From: Nemertoderma westbladi | Lineage: Eukaryota > Xenacoelomorpha > Nemertodermatida > Nemertodermatidae | Assembly: GCA_032718475.1 (NCBI GenBank) | Contig: JAUCBJ010005482.1 | Coordinates: 1 to 64,000 of the forward strand | Direction of reading: 5' to 3' | Length of the DNA: 64,000 bases | Shown: positions 1 to 10,357 of the stretch, piece after piece | How the letters are laid out: every line of letters begins with the position of its first letter | How positions within the stretch are numbered: position 1 is the stretch's first letter | The notes under the pieces: model-generated | The model's database searches: none | Told to the model about the DNA's origin: nothing | Seen by the model: the letters and a program-made list of their open reading frames with translations, nothing else | Made by a program: the position numbers and the translations under genes

Positions 1-577
1 CTCAATATGGGACTACTCAAAACTAAATCATCTTCATCGAATTCTTCAGCTTCCATTTCAGCTGCTGCCTGCTTAGCAATAGCTTCAGCTGCACGTTTCT
101 CTTCATATTCTTTGTCTAACTTGTCACTCAATGCCATTTGATGGGGCCCCATCTGATCAAAATAAAATTCTCGTTCTGGTCCATCAAATTTTTCAGGATC
201 TACATTTTTACCTAGCAGATCTAAGAGCTTTTTGTGGTCCCCTTTCCAAATTGTAAGATTTTGCCTCCTTGAACCAGTTTTCTTGCACTGAACCTGAGTT
301 CGATATGTTTTCAAAAATCCATCCAACTTGTATCTGATGTTCCGGATAGTCATGACTGTCCCTTCACCCAAGGCCTTTTGCCACTGGAAATTCAGAGTCT
401 TTGCACAGTTCAATATATAATCATGCTGCTTTTGACTCCCATACGTTGGGGCATGTTCTATAATAGCCATAACACAATCTGACACCATTGGTAAATAGTC
501 ACCAAAGACAAAGAGAATCACATCCAGCATGGTTAGAATTACAAAGCAATTGATACATCCGGTTCGAGCCGGTATTC
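1..577 (-). CDS. 3' part of an unrecognised protein gene (partial, runs off the left edge)
   Basis: The minus strand is open without a stop from about position 611 to the window edge, about 200 codons. A good splice acceptor (AACAG|G) lies just upstream of position 577, giving a phase-1 exon that starts with Ile-Pro-Ala-Arg-Thr-Gly-Cys. The first internal Met codon is at 530. The protein begins with a hydrophobic stretch (LTMLDVILFVFGDYLP), has a basic middle (CKKTGSRRQNLTIWKGDHKK), and ends with an Ala/Glu-rich, probably helical tail with an acidic patch (EEFDEDD). Codon use and composition look like real coding sequence, but I do not recognise a family. It could be a host gene or an accessory gene of a mobile element; the nearby transposon at 2276-6122 has the same orientation but no visible link. 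Confidence 0.5.
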
Positions 578-1260
578 CTGTTTTAATCTTTAGGGGTATA
601 TTAGTTTAAATTATTAGGTTTATAGTAGGTTTATAGTATTAATATGTAAAAATTACAAAGATAGGCCTACCTAAAGCAGTACACTAGCTATATACTTATG
701 TTCTACTAAACAGAAACAGCTGAAAAGAAACAGCTGTTGAAACCGTACCATCTACACCGGGAGCCACTATGGGTTCTTACAAATGTTACCTACACAAAGA
801 AATTACTTAAATTACCAGCCGAGGTGGGATCTTAACAATTTCAGCTATAAAACATGATTCAGCTTCAAAAGTACTGAGAATTGGAGCATGGGACCCGTCT
901 CTACCCCCACTAAGTCGAATGAGACCAAAATGAGGTGCATAGTGTTACTGGAAGTTTGCATTATCTCTTTCGTGGAAAAGGCATTAGTCGCAAAGAGTGT
1001 GAAAGTTAGCGGAGCGGTCTCCGGAACTTCAAATTGATGGCAAGTCCTGAATTTGGAACCAACTGGGGTGTTTTATAGCTTAAAATGCTCAGCTCATCAT
1101 GCCAGTTTGAAAAAGTCACGGCTCAGGAGGACTTTCAATGGGTCAATTCTTTAGCCATCCCCTAATATAAATTCCATAATTAATAAAATTTCAAGAACAG
1201 GTGGCTTACTATACAAACTACGTTACATTTTTCCTCTGAACATTTATTCTCCGACAACTT
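578..1260. other. Non-coding interval, nothing recognised
   Basis: A+T-rich sequence between the minus-strand exon and the CR1-like relic. If the exon call is right, this is intron or intergenic sequence. It holds one TAGGCCTA octamer (662-669) and a short direct repeat of gaaacagctg near 710-740. No ORF or structured element was recognised. Confidence 0.5.
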
Positions 1261-1545
1261 TACTTCTCCCTTATTCACCCCTATTTATTATAAGGTATTT
1301 TAATTTGGGGTAAACCTAATTATTCTTCACTCAAACCATTACGAACTAAAATTAATAAAATATTGCGCTGTATCACTTTCTCTCACTACCAATCACCGTC
1401 CAACACTATCTATAAATCTTTATCCATCATATCTCCTGAACACCTATTCAAACACCAAACCGCCTTACTTATGTATGATGTTAATAATAACACAATTCCC
1501 ACCACTTCTCCCATTGGTCAACTTTTCAAAAAAAATTAATTTATT
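1261..1545 (+). pseudogene. CR1/jockey-like reverse transcriptase C-terminal relic
   Basis: Frame translation shows the spacing usual at the end of CR1/jockey-type RT proteins: a basic stretch ending IKILRCITFSHYQS, then IYKSLSIISPEHLFKHQTALLMYD. In the family this corresponds to the conserved 'QK+xxRxI...H...LF..L.IL.....+' block after the RT fingers-palm. An in-frame TAA lies just upstream and there is no matching RT core, so it is a 5'-truncated dead copy. Sequence to about 2275 contains no further recognisable gene. Confidence 0.55.
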
Positions 1546-3346
1546 AATTAACAATATAATAATAAAATAATAACAAAAAAATACTCAACCCGCTTGGCTA
1601 CCTCCTATGGCTACACGGTCCCTTTAGTTAGGTTAAACTCATCCCAATGCTCTATATTTCTTACCAAGGCCCAACCATCTGGAACGCGGTACCCACTGAA
1701 ATCAAGTTAAAAAAAACTAGAAACACATTTTGTACGGCATTCAAAATATACCTTCTCAATTCCCTCTAGCTTCTTATAATCCAAAATCAAACATATGTTA
1801 CTTTAAAATTTCAACATTTTAAATTCATTGCTGCTAAACCTTCAGATTTATAATATTATACCATTCGATCCACCCTGATACCCACTTCACAAACTGTAGT
1901 TTTTTGTTTACCGTCAATATAAAATTGATCTAAACTAGCCCCGCTATTGCCTGTGCTTTTGGATATTATATTATATTACATGTATTATATATACACTATT
2001 TTTATCCTGTGTGCAATATATAGTAAGTTATGAGAGAATGAAATATACTATACTGAAACAAAGTTTCATTCATACTGTAAGATAATTAATCCTAATCTCA
2101 CCGCACTCTCGATTTATTCCTCTCTGAACCCATTCATTCCTGATTATAAACGAGTCCATCTCACCCGGTTACGCGTCATGGCCTATAAACTTAGAATCGA
2201 GACAGGACGGTGGAGTCGGACCCCTAGGGAGCAGCGTGTGTGCGGCTGTGACAGCGTTAGTGACCAGGATGAAACGGCGATTATTGATTAATTCAAAATG
2301 TGACTGACGGAAAATTGAATTACTTAACAGCATTCACTGCAGTAAGTTCAGGCAAGCCAAACTTTCAAATACGTTTTTGGGTATAGTTTATCTATGGGCA
2401 TCTCCACAAAAAATTACTTGGTATAATGTTTGTCAATAAAAAAATTATTAGATATTTTGTAAATGTGACTGACGGAAGGCAATTAGGACCAATTTTTGCT
2501 GACGTGGGTTTGACATGGCATAAAGTTCGATTTTTCTGGAGAATACTGTTTAAAATGTGCTAAATCGAAAGCCCAGTTCCTTGTTGTTATTCTAGGGGAG
2601 TTTTAGATTCAGATAGCCAACAACCTCAGTATTTCTCTATAGTGACAAAACGTGACTGACGGAATGTGACTGACGGAACAAAATGGAACCTTCAAACATT
2701 CATTCCTTGCAGAGACATTCCCAAATAAATTTAATTTGTTATAGTCAGATAATTGTTTATAGACAATATTTGTTATGTGACGACTGAGGCCAAGTCGTGG
2801 GTTTTTTTGGTAACTGTAATATGACGCAGCGTCATCGCGTATTGTTACCAAGCAATCTGCAGGCCTGAAACAGAGACACCGCAGGTAGCTTCAACTTTGA
2901 TAAATAGAAAACATAAAGTATAAATGAAGCTTTCATGTTTATTCACAGTATATCTATAACAATACAAATTGATTCTTGGCAGCGTATAAAACAGTGAACA
3001 ATAACTAATCTTCACAACTAATAATTATGTGGCCTGAAGCTAAAATCGACCCTCCACCTAATATATATACATTGTCAACCTAATCTACATGAGTGATAAT
3101 AGAGGTGAATTCAGTGCATTGCAAGGCCAATCAGCTATTGGCTAGTTTATTATCTGGGATTCCCTCGACTGATTGGGCTTAAGCAATGCTCTGAATGTTT
3201 CCTCTTGGTGAAAGCAATGTAGGCCTATAACAAATGATGGGTTGCAGATTGGAATCGGGGTTTGATGGGCATGCTACAGCCGTGACATGTTATATAATTT
3301 ATTCATTTTTGTTATGTTTATAATTATTTTAATTTATTTTATTTAT

Positions 3347-4309
3347 TTAAACAGTATTTAAGAATTTTAATAATTTATGAAAAAATTTATAAAAAACATG
3401 TCTAGTAAAAAGTACGGAGTTAGTTAGAATCCTCTGGGCATAGTCAGCAAACTCTTGAGCTGAATTTATAACCACTTTGCCAGCCTTCACATCCCTATGC
3501 ACCTTTGACTTTAGAACACCTCCAATCCCATCGTGGGGCCCTTTGAAGTGATGGGCCTCCCCATAACTCCAATCCAGCTCAATATCCTTGGGATAATAGA
3601 GCATTGATAAGAATACAAACTGAGAACGAAACTGCGACGCAGCCCCATCACTCCAAATATGTATCGTCTTCACTCTCTCCAGTCCATATTCCTTACCTAT
3701 ATGATCTATAAGAACCAAATTAGCTGTGTATACTACATGCTTGTCATGGTTCACATCATTCGATACCACAGCAAATGACTTCTCCGAAGGGCCATTTAAA
3801 CCACCAATGTACATTGCACATGTATAAATGGAGATAGACTGGTGACCAAAATACGCACTCTGTATTTCGTGTCTTTGAATGTTTGAGTAATTCTGCGAGA
3901 AGTCAACTGACAATATGACTTCTCCCATCTTCAGATTTTTCTTCATAGCTTTTAATTGGCTGTGTTGCTCGAAGAAATTATATACATGCAGTCGCATTTT
4001 CATCAAAAATTTAGCAAGAGTAGTACAGAAATCTTCAGGAGAGTTGTTCACCTCAGACTTCTTAGGCTTCCCAGTGAGGCTGTCATTTTTCCATTGGTAG
4101 TATGTAATGATGGAGCCAGGCGTCATTTCTTTGATAGTACTATACATCTCTGAAAACAACATTCTCTTATCCCCTGGGCATTCTGAACATTGCCCAGTGG
4201 CACACTCCACTGTCAGTGTTTCACATTGAAACAACTTCTTTGTCAATACAACTGGATTTGTTGTAAAACCATCCACATGCAGACATATACTTCGAATGGA
4301 ATTCAACAT
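3347..4309 (-). CDS. Putative transposase catalytic domain (DDE/D-like)
   Basis: 320-codon ORF continuing the gene at 4315-5034 in another frame. It carries a Cys cluster near residues 29-45 (CETLTVECATGQCSEC) that may bind zinc. Three acidic positions lie in strand-like settings: D136 (ILSVDFSQNY), D221 (HIWSDGAASQF) and E251/D260 (YGEAHHFKGPHDGIGG). The order and spacing suit an RNase H-fold DDE/D nuclease, and the 'SDGAASQF ... HFKG..DGIGG' signature recurs in uncharacterised transposon-like proteins of invertebrates. The last 20 residues are degraded-looking, so the true end may be shorter. Activity is unlikely unless the frame break before it is an intron. A domesticated host gene is possible, but the flanking repeats argue for a transposon. 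Confidence 0.5.
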   Translation of the reverse strand: MLNSIRSICLHVDGFTTNPVVLTKKLFQCETLTVECATGQCSECPGDKRMLFSEMYSTIKEMTPGSIITYYQWKNDSLTGKPKKSEVNNSPEDFCTTLAKFLMKMRLHVYNFFEQHSQLKAMKKNLKMGEVILSVDFSQNYSNIQRHEIQSAYFGHQSISIYTCAMYIGGLNGPSEKSFAVVSNDVNHDKHVVYTANLVLIDHIGKEYGLERVKTIHIWSDGAASQFRSQFVFLSMLYYPKDIELDWSYGEAHHFKGPHDGIGGVLKSKVHRDVKAGKVVINSAQEFADYAQRILTNSVLFTRHVFYKFFHKLLKFLNTV

Positions 4310-4314
4310 AAGTT

Positions 4315-5034
4315 TTAATTTTTCACTCTTGTCACAACGACAATCATCATTTGGTAAGTCAGACTGTGAAGAAACATATGCTTTGCTTCATTAATAGCTT
4401 TCTGCACACTGTAGTAGGTTGCATTGACATCTGGATTTTCGGCATTTATCGCAGCAACTGTTTCCCTAAGTGTCCACAATAAGTAATGTTTGGGTTTAAA
4501 TTGACTTTCACCATCTTTTTTCCCAATGTAAATGGTGTCTTTCTGTGATGGGCAGCAGTAACTAATTGAGGGATCTTCGAGAAGTTTGGTAAGTACTGTT
4601 ACTTCATCACCGGGAGCAGTAGACTTGGGTCGGCCATGGGATGTGAACAGCTGTTTTCGCGATTTAGGTGTTAAATCAGATATGACATTGGATAGAAGTT
4701 CAACCTTGTTGGGGGTACCAAAACCTTTTAGACTATTTCTAACTTTATTCATAGCTCTCGATTTCGATTGTTTATTTTTAAATGATGATGTTGGTATCTT
4801 TACCCTCAGGCTTTGATCAGCTTTCCTTTTCTCTTTAGCAGTTCTTTTGCGTTCTCGGTCTCGCTTCAGAGTCTCTTCATATTTATCTCTATTTGGATTG
4901 GCTTTCACTTTTAATCTCATAATCTTCCTTTCTTCAGCACGAACCCGACGAAATTCTTCTATGCCGAGTTTGTCCTGCATCAAGGAGCGTGACTTTCGCT
5001 TCCTCTCCGCAGCAGTCATGGTAGGCTTACCCAT
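4315..5034 (-). CDS. Basic N-terminal part of a transposase-like protein
   Basis: 239-codon ORF with a good Met start. The first 90 residues are strongly basic and probably helical (AAERKRKSRSLM, DRERKRTAKEKRKAD), as in DNA-binding leaders of an uncharacterised transposon-linked protein family that I recall from invertebrate genomes. The later half is less biased (PKSRKQLF, SYCCPSQKDTIYIGKK, HYLLWTLRETVAAINAENPDVN). It ends six bases before the next ORF, in another frame. The other frame stays open upstream of that ORF back to about 4375 and reads SDLPNDDCRCDKSEKLKLM, so the two ORFs are probably one gene. They would be joined either by a small intron (acceptor-like TTCTTCACAG near 4367-4376) or by a frameshift. 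Assignment by pattern memory only. Confidence 0.5.
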   Translation of the reverse strand: MGKPTMTAAERKRKSRSLMQDKLGIEEFRRVRAEERKIMRLKVKANPNRDKYEETLKRDRERKRTAKEKRKADQSLRVKIPTSSFKNKQSKSRAMNKVRNSLKGFGTPNKVELLSNVISDLTPKSRKQLFTSHGRPKSTAPGDEVTVLTKLLEDPSISYCCPSQKDTIYIGKKDGESQFKPKHYLLWTLRETVAAINAENPDVNATYYSVQKAINEAKHMFLHSLTYQMMIVVVTRVKN

Positions 5035-5396
5035 CGTGTACTGTCTTATGAGTTAAAATACTGAATTTACAATACTTGTACTGTTTTGGTTATTAGGCAG
5101 ACTACACAGAGAGTGAAAGACAGTGAGTGACCTACCAGTACCACTAACTGATCAAACATTACCGGTATCTCTATAATGACTTTCGATTTCTAGCTGTGTG
5201 GATTTAATATAGCATAGGATTTATGTAATTTAATTGTAATCTAGTAATTTGTATATTTAATAGACTGGAGATTATTAATTGATATATGTCTGTTTTTATT
5301 TAATTATTCAACTCATCAATTAGGATATGCGCAGATTGTACTTTTTTTTGCTATCCAATGTTGAAAATTTGCTATATTCACAGTTTTTTTTGTTTT

Positions 5397-5782
5397 GCTC
5401 ACTATTTCTGGAAATTCCGTCGGTCACAAAAATAGTAATAAAGTGTAGTCATTCTGTAACGGAAAGGCTTTCTGGCAAACTTTCTCATCCACAAATCCAG
5501 AGTTTCTCCTGACGAAAATGCATGAACAAAATTAATGTTTTCAGATAAAGGCATTGTCTAATTTTACCAACCAAATACCAAATTCCGCCAGTCACATTTT
5601 TTAGTTCGCTCTCAAATTAGATATTGCCTTTACCTAAGAGTGTTAATATTGTTCATGCATTGTGGTCAGGAGAATATCTGAATTTGTGGATAAGAAAGTT
5701 TGCCAGAAAGCCTTTCTGTTTCAGAATAACTAAACTTTACTGCTAATTTCTGTGACTGACGGAATTTCCAGCACTAGTGAGC
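5397..5782. repeat. 386-bp imperfect palindrome centred on the 14-bp motif
   Basis: The left arm (gctcactatttctgg at 5397, ctttctggcaaactttctca near 5466, aaggcattgtctaattt near 5548) is matched in reverse by the right arm (aaattagatattgcctt, aagaaagtttgccagaaag, ccagcactagtgagc ending 5782). Every matched pair has the same midpoint, about 5589.5, so the arms have had no net insertion or deletion. The midpoint falls exactly in the reverse motif copy at 5583-5596. The outer motif copies at 5415-5428 and 5751-5764 sit symmetrically, 155 bases from the central one on each side. This is probably a foldback end of the transposon above or a separate palindromic MITE sharing its motif. Confidence 0.75.
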
Positions 5783-6122
5783 AAATCATTTGTTTCCGTA
5801 AGATTGCTTACTGAAATCCAATAATTATTTTTGTGAAATGGTTTACTGCAGTGGTGCTTCCAAAATATGCATGCATTTTGCATTTTAATGTATACCATAA
5901 TATTTTTAAATTACTTTTAAAAACGTAAATTATTAGGATAATTATGCTATCAATTTTCAGCAGACTTTACATCCCAGTATTCTTTCTAAGCGATCAAATA
6001 TTTACTAATCCATACCCATTTCCTACACTTTAGATACCATACTTTTAGGATATGGAAACCATTTTTGGTGATGGGGATGTTAATTTTTTGATGTGAAGTG
6101 TGACCATTTTTCAATAATCGCC

Positions 6123-7864
6123 AAAACCCACGCTGTTTTACTACAGTATGTCTGCTGACTCAGAGTTTTCGCAAAAAATGTGATCTACCTAAGTACAAAA
6201 ATCTAACTGAGCTGTTTTTAAATGATAACCAGAAAATGGTGTGTGAGCTTATTGAGAATCTTTTTGATTTTTTCTTCTCTAAATAAATAAATACGGTACA
6301 AGTACGTGTAATGCATATTTATGTTAATACATATATTATATCTTACTTTTTTGTGCTATTGTTTTATAAAACATATCTAGTATATAAATAAAGTAGATCT
6401 TTAGTCAATTTCGTGGTTTACATTTAGTTCGTGTATATAAAGTATATTATTGTGATGGTAATAATTTAAATTGAAATATAGGCTGGACTGGCCACAAAAC
6501 CGTCACTACTACTACTATTGGCTTACCAGCAGGCTGGTACATAGGTGTGTAGGCGTGTGCAGGTGTTTGTGGGCGTCTGAAAGCGTGTGTAAGCGTAGGC
6601 GTAACGTTTACCCCCCCCCCCCCCCCCCCGTTACCATTCTACCAGAAACCTTGGTAAAGAAGCAGTGGGTTGAAAAGGTAATCCCCGGTTATCCCAACCA
6701 GCGCGTCTGGGGTATCTACAGGAATTCCTTGATCCCATCCAAACCCCAACTTCCTTCTCTCACTCTCAGTCATGACAGTCTCAGATATTCCAACTAATCT
6801 TTCTGAATATCAATTCATCATAACGAACTCTGATGTTTGGGAGTGCGATGTAGAGGATTTTAAATTACCCATGGAAGGAATGTAATCAGAACAAAGATAC
6901 TGAACCGATAATCCCTAATTGACACGTTGTACAGTGTACAACCCTCAAACTCATAAAGAATGGTGATTAGCATCATGCCCACAGAAGATGCATTAGGATG
7001 CCGAAGTACAAATACTAAATAAAAAATATTGAACCCAGCAATAAACAATGGATGTGATAGGGTCCCAAACTAGAAGGTAAAGAAAATCTATCCCGCAATG
7101 ATCTAGCGAACCTAAATGTTAACCCTATTTCGACCAGGCTTTTTAATTTACGTGGTTGTACGGGGGGGGGGGGGGGTAAATTTACCCCGCCAAATATAAT
7201 GCTGAGTATCTCGAAATCTTGAGCAGCTACTTGGCCGAAACTTACTGAACTATAATTTTAATCTATCTGCAACATAACGAATATTAAAAAAAAAATATGA
7301 AGCAGATGATCACATTTTTTGTCTGCATCCCAAACACGAAAATTACAAACGAACCAAAAATTTTCAAATTTGAAAAATACTTCGAGAATAAGTCAAATTT
7401 GTTCTATTTAGGTTTTCAAGGGTGCTGATTCCGATGGCAGTGATTATTTTCAAATATAGAAGTGATTGAGATATTTCGAATTTGAAAAGTGTTATTTACT
7501 TGCATTTATTAGTTATAGTATACACCTCCACAGGAACTAATAAACATTAAACAATAACCCCGGTCGAATTACAAACTATACCCCCCCCCCCCCCCCCCCA
7601 CCCCGGTCGAATTAAAAATGTCGAAATGTTGCATATAGAAAAATATGTCATAAAGTTTCAGGGCAATAGGTGTACATAATTTCGAGATACATGGCAAAAA
7701 AACAGGGTGGGGTAAACTGACCCCCCCCCCCCCCCCCCCCCCCTTAGAGGCGTTTTTAATAATACAATTCAATAATAGGGTAAACTGAGGTAATTTGGGA
7801 CAGGTTGGGGTAATTTGGGACAAGTCTTTGCTGTAGGCCTATATAACATTGATATTTGTTACAG
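6123..7864. other. Non-coding, with long C/G homopolymers
   Basis: No gene was recognised. The stretch holds four homopolymers: 19 C at 6611-6629, 15 G at 7162-7176, 19 C at 7581-7599 and 23 C at 7721-7743. The motif ccccggtcgaatta occurs twice (about 7558 and 7601), and a 23-base direct repeat containing gggtaatttgggac occurs at about 7790-7825. It lies immediately before the first recognised FN2 exon and is probably intron or upstream sequence of that gene. Confidence 0.5.
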
Positions 7865-8068
7865 ATGTTTGTACAACAGAGGGCGGGAATAATTGCATAT
7901 TTCCCTACAAAGCTGACACGGTTGACACAAATGATTACAATTATTGTCTTCACGAACCTGTAGCAGATAAATATTGGTGTGCTATTACCGTATCTAGCGC
8001 TGCGAGTGGGGTATACACTGGATTCGCGGATGCAGATAACTGGGGATACTGTGGGACAGGATGTCCAG
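7865..8068 (+). CDS. FN2-mucin gene, exon a: fibronectin type II-like module
   Basis: The exon is bordered by a clean acceptor (TTTGTTACAG) and donor (CCAG|GTTAAT) and is phase 1 at both ends. It encodes about 68 residues with the FN2 pattern: C-x-FPY, then Y-x-x-C, then YWC and a final NWGYC. An extra Cys at each end (DVCTTEGG and GTGCPG) makes six cysteines, as in FN2-like modules I recall from invertebrate extracellular proteins. FN2 modules bind collagen or glycans in secreted proteins. The upstream exon with signal peptide was not found; it may lie before 7865, hidden in low-complexity sequence. A phase 1-1 exon can be shuffled or duplicated without changing frame, and this gene has two such copies. 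The ligand is unknown. Confidence 0.75.
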
Positions 8069-8207
8069 GTTAATATGTAAATCTTTATATACAGTGGTAC
8101 TTGTTGGAAATTAGTAATTCATTTACATATACGTTATAAAAAACTTAATTATAAATATTATAAACAGTATTGCTATAATGTAGTAATATAACTTTATTTA
8201 TTTTCAG

Positions 8208-8240
8208 GAATTCCGACAACTCCAGCTCCAACTGCCGCAA
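8208..8240 (+). CDS. FN2-mucin gene, exon b: 33-nt Pro/Thr linker micro-exon
   Basis: The acceptor TTATTTTCAG at 8198-8207 and a near-consensus donor (GCAA|GTATGAG) enclose 33 nt encoding IPTTPAPTAA in phase 1. The residues match the composition of the large Thr-rich exon further downstream. The phase agrees with both FN2 exons, so inclusion or skipping leaves the frame intact. Too short for an ORF search, but both splice sites and the composition support it. Confidence 0.6.
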
Positions 8241-8499
8241 GTATGAGTCTACTTACTATCTTACTATACAAATACCTATTAGGACTACTTACATAATATG
8301 TACAACATAAATTACAATAATAAATTATATTCTGTACAATTACTGTACAATGTTTATTGTTTATGTAGAAAATCGCACTAGTAACAGTGATATTGTTCAC
8401 AGTGCCCTCGATTTCGCACATAGGAATATTCATTAGAACATCACCTCAACGAACAGTTTCATGCTATATATGTAGCTGATAATGATGATTCTAACCTCC

Positions 8500-9523
8500 A
8501 TCCAAATATTGTTCTCCTGTGCCCAAAATGTTGGACTGCAAGAATAAGAGCACTAAGTGTTTTACGACATAATTATGATTTCTACATTACCCTTTTTGTA
8601 CAAATTGCATCCAATAATTCTTGTGCAGATACTCGCGCCAAGGCTCATGGTTAGCATGCAAGTTGGAACAATTTCAAACGTTCCTTGGTTTGCAATTGTG
8701 CCTTAATCTGTTTTCCATAAGCGAACAAGTGGCACAATCATTGCAATCGAAATCAATTACAGCTCAGCAGACGTTATCAAATAGATCTTCAATAAAAGCA
8801 AATATATCACATCAGAGAGAAGAATTTGATCAATTCTACAGCAATGTTATGAAATGAATGTCGTCATTTATTCAGCAGCCCACATTACCAAGACAATGTA
8901 AAGTGCCTCATCGAATTCAACATGGTGATGCAGAACAGTACATATTTACATCCCCTGCAGACTGGTACCGCATTCAATACAACGAGGCTATTGATTGCCT
9001 TTTGAGTGAGCTTTACAGGCACTTTGTTCAGAAAGTATACAGCATTCTAACAAATATAGAAAACTCTATTCTCAACGCTGCTAACAAAAAAGATATTTCA
9101 TTCTCTGATGACATCATAAATATGTACAAAGATGAAATTGACTTTGTAAGTCTGGATGCACAGTTGAAACTTTTGCCAGACATGCTTACAACTGATCATC
9201 CCGAAATAAAAAAGGTCACTATGATTTCTACTGTTACTCAGTACAATGAAGACAAAAGAAGACAAACTTTGTTGTCAGAAGTTTCAGCACTTCTTCAACT
9301 CTATTTGCTAGCACCAATGACTGTGGCATCTGGTGAACGATCATTTTCAACTCAAAACTATATTAAATCCCCCATTAGGTCGACAATGACACAGAGGACG
9401 TTTAATAACCTACTTATTTCATTTATACTCAAAAACAGAACCTACTCCATTAATTTACTCACAATTGCAAAAGAGTTCTGCAGCCGCAATGAGAGGAGGC
9501 TGTCAGATGTTGGCAGTTTTTAA
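8500..9523 (+). pseudogene. hAT transposase relic (ZMYM1/TTF-zinc-finger-like)
   Basis: The translation from about 8504 begins NIVLLCPKCWTARIRALSVL, matching the 'LCPTRWT' block of ZMYM1-like hAT transposases. It continues through FLGLQLCLNLFSISEQVAQ to a conserved C-terminal hAT dimerisation block near 9310-9430 (LYLLAPMTVASGERSFS, then IRSTMTQRTFNNLL). The reading frame is broken by a TGA at 8855-8857 and probably by a lesion near 8600, and the N-terminal BED/TTF zinc finger and most of the catalytic core are missing. It lies in the same orientation as the host gene, inside the intron between exons b and c of the FN2-mucin gene. It is a dead fragment. Confidence 0.75.
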
Positions 9524-9951
9524 CTACAGAAACTGAACGCGAATGTAAGTACCGTCAACATGGTGACTTGGATAATGAGGGTGACTTGGATAATCAGTTC
9601 CTGACTTACATTTTATCTTACAGTTAGCCAATCAGTGATCATAATGCCTTCTAATTGTGTAGCTAGCTTACCTAGGCCCTTAGGCAGTTGCTTAGCTGGA
9701 AACAGTTGGAGGGAAGTTTAATTTGAAAGTAGTACAATAATATGATTTTTTAATTTTCAAAGTCAATACCAGTGTTGATAAATCGTCGCATTGTGTTCCG
9801 TAGAGATATGATACTGGTGTTTTTATGATTTTATACTGAAATTAAGACAATTCTATAGGTCCCCAATTGTTTACTTTATCAATAAGTTCAGTTTTAAAAA
9901 ATTTAGACTGTAATATGACTGTAATAAACAAACAATTTAATCATTAAACAA

Positions 9952-10109
9952 TAATGTAGAATAAATTGTAAACACTTGATGCTTTTCATCCACCACAATT
10001 TAAAAATTTTATAAAAATTTTTATAAATTTATGCAATTTACAAAATGTTTATGATGTGAAGGCTGAAGGGTATAAAAAGCATCAAGTGTTTATAATTAAT
10101 TCTACATTA
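9952..10109. repeat. Foldback/MITE with 35-bp inverted arms
   Basis: The left arm at 9952-9986 (taatgtagaataaattgtaa, then acacttgatgctttt) is complemented by 10075-10109 (aaaagcatcaagtg, then aattaattctacatta) with few mismatches, around an 88-base A+T-rich loop. Copies of ttggataat flank it (near 9576, 9598 and 10223), with one inverse form (attatccaagtt near 10196), so the full element may be larger. It has no coding capacity. Confidence 0.65.
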
Positions 10110-10357
10110 TCAAAGTGACCATCTCATTGGTATATTTAGCCTGCTTAATGTGTTTAATGGGGAAAAATGAACAATATCTATCGGAAAGTGATAAATTATC
10201 CAAGTTAACCTTTTGTTGTCTGATTTGGATAATGTTTTAGGAAGTGAATTATGGCAAAACTTTACAGTTATAAGTTTTAAAATATGATTATTTAGATAGC
10301 AGGAGTGCGGCTTGATATATATTTGAAGTTCTATTAAATCTAAGGGGATAAATTTTC

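Larger units (their letters stand above)
2276..6122 (-). mobile_element. Candidate DNA transposon with repeated GTGACTGACGGAA motif
   Basis: A perfect 12-bp inverted repeat, GGCGATTATTGA at 2276-2287 and its complement at 6111-6122, brackets two minus-strand ORFs. Flanking GAAAC (left) and AAAAC (right) could be a 5-bp target duplication with one mismatch. The 14-bp motif TGTGACTGACGGAA, or a one-mismatch form, occurs at 2299, 2464, 2651, 2665, 5415 (reverse), 5583 (reverse) and 5751. These copies lie on both sides of the coding region and I saw none elsewhere in the window. Such arrays of subterminal motifs are typical transposase-binding sites. The boundaries are inferred from these repeats and are not proven. 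Confidence 0.5.

Noticed and set aside
2609-2851. 80-codon minus-strand ORF
   Set aside because: Lies in the motif-bearing non-coding end of the candidate transposon; no domain or coding bias.
6471-6797. 108-codon ORF with a poly-Pro run
   Set aside because: The Pro run is the 19-C homopolymer; the rest shows no protein-like pattern.
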